NCBI RefSeq assembly: GCF_000024065.1
Contig: NC_013174.1
Span: forward strand, 1,116,001-1,180,000
Origin: Jonesia denitrificans DSM 20603
GTDB lineage: Bacteria > Actinomycetota > Actinomycetes > Actinomycetales > Cellulomonadaceae
DNA length: 64,000 nt
Direction: 5' to 3'
Under the pieces are notes generated by a model. It had not been told where the DNA came from, searched no databases, and saw only the letters and a program-made list of their open reading frames with translations. Both the position numbers and the translations under genes were made by a program. Shown one piece after another: positions 63,065-64,000 of the stretch (position 1 is its first letter; every line of letters starts with the position of its first letter).

Positions 63065-64000
63065 TGCCCAGGATTTCGTTGCCGTGGTTGGCTGACCACG
63101 TGGAGGTTCCCCAAGGACTGACTGCGTCGCAGTTGGCTGCAGACCTTGTGCGGGTGGGTTTGGAAGAAGAAGCAATTCACTCCTCAGGTGTCACAGGACC
63201 AGTGGTTGTGGGTCGGGTTGTCTCCTTAGAAGCCGAGCCGCAGAAAAATGGAAAGACCATTAACTGGTGTCAGGTGGATGTGGGGGAGCACGGTGTTCCT
63301 GGAGCGGATGGTTCCTTTGCTCCACGTGGCATTGTGTGTGGTGCGCACAACTTTGGGGTCGGTGACTTCGTGGTTGTTGCGCTTCCAGGTGCAGTGCTGC
63401 CGGGTCCCTTCGCTATTTCGTCCCGCAAGACGTACGGGCACATCTCCGATGGAATGATTTGTTCCCAACGCGAGTTGGGCTTGGGCGATGATCACGCAGG
63501 CATCATTGTTCTTACTACTCTCGGTTTTGACGAGCGAGACCTCTGTGTTGGTGACGATGCGCTCGCTGTGCTCGGGCTGGATGATGAGATCCTTGAGATC
63601 AACGTGACTCCTGACCGTGGTTACTGCTTTTCGATGCGTGGGATTGCTCGCGAGTATGCTCATGCAACTCGTAAGGTTTTTGAGGATCGAGTTGTTGCGG
63701 GGCGCACACCGCCAGCGACGGCTGATGGCTTTTCTGTTGTGGTACGTGACGATGCGCCCATTCATGGGGTGGTCGGGTGTGATCGTTTTGTGACGCGTTT
63801 GGTGCGGGGGATCGACCCGGCAGCAGCGACTCCGCGGTGGATGGTTCGCCGTTTGGAGCAGGCGGGGATGCGTTCTATTTCGTTGACAGTGGATGTCACG
63901 AACTATGTCATGTTGGACATGGGGCAGCCGTTGCATGCTTATGATCTCTCCACTGTGGTGGAGCCGATTGTTGTTCGTCGTGCAATCTCAGGCGAGTTAT
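63064..64000 (+). CDS. pheT: Phenylalanine-tRNA ligase beta subunit PheT, cut by window edge
   Basis: About 312 residues are visible and the frame is open to the right edge. Seen: N-terminal MPRISLPWLADHVEVP, tRNA-binding EMAP-II-like OB fold with GRVVSLEAEPQKNGKTINWC and IVCGAHNFGVGDFVVVALPG, MICSQRELGLGDD, and the B3/4 editing-domain start ITVDVTNYVMLDMGQPLHAYD-like segment (here SLTVDVTNYVMLDMGQPLHA). The rest, including the B5 and anticodon-binding domains, lies beyond the window. Confidence 0.96.

Overview
The window is chromosomal core sequence from a medium-GC Actinomycetota bacterium, most likely of the order Micrococcales. The evidence is the gene order (miaA-dapF-methyltransferase-hflX-dinG-like-ldh-lexA-LysM-nrdR, a dcw cluster without ftsA but with sepF/yggT/divIVA, infC-rpmI-rplT-trmH-like-pheST), the actinobacterial families present (DUF3040, DUF1844, SAV_6107-type HEPN, PriA-type HisA, F420-type PPOX fold) and many GTG starts. 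The MurE substrate motif is not the DAP-type one, which suggests lysine-type peptidoglycan. The genus cannot be fixed from sequence reading alone. I see no phage, insertion sequence, CRISPR array, tRNA or rRNA.

Layout. 1-9.3 kb: tRNA modification (miaA, cut by the window edge), lysine/DAP metabolism (dapF), an RsmC-like methyltransferase, HflX GTPase, DinG-like helicase, lactate dehydrogenase, then the divergent SOS control pair lexA / LysM membrane protein, followed by nrdR. 9.3-18.3 kb: aldo/keto reductase, serA, HelD-like helicase, PAC2 protein, spermidine-synthase-like protein, and a second SOS unit (HEPN protein + dinB) with its own LexA box, then a DUF3040 membrane protein. 18.3-37.7 kb: the division and cell wall (dcw) cluster mraZ-rsmH-ftsL-ftsI-murE-murF-mraY-murD-ftsW-murG-murC-ftsQ-ftsZ-pgeF-sepF-yggT-divIVA, tightly packed, with MraZ-type operator repeats at its head and a strong terminator at its end. 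37.8-44.6 kb: DksA/TraR-type protein, lspA, RluD-type pseudouridine synthase, GNAT, dnaE, PPOX protein, S4 protein. 44.7-54 kb: histidine genes (hisD; hisC-hisB-unknown-hisH-priA-sseB-like) separated by a shortened LacI regulator and a RecQ-phosphoribosyltransferase fusion. 54-58 kb: lipoprotein serine protease with a coiled-coil partner, DUF1844, catalase and Fur regulator. 58-64 kb: infC (ATC start, attenuator-like leader)-rpmI-rplT, rRNA methyltransferase, amino-acid permease, pheS and partial pheT.

Regulation visible in the sequence: three good LexA boxes (plus one weak) in the lexA/LysM gap and one perfect box before the HEPN-dinB pair; 10-bp-phased TGGAG repeats before mraZ; a 23-bp tandem repeat before hisD; a Fur-like palindrome before fur; and nine genes whose start codon lies 6-7 bases after a TANNNT -10 hexamer, the arrangement expected for leaderless mRNAs. 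No unknown defence or mobile system was found. The least explained items are the shortened LacI protein, the unknown gene inside the his operon, the inverted MraZ-like repeats, the hisD tandem repeat and the protease/coiled-coil pair.
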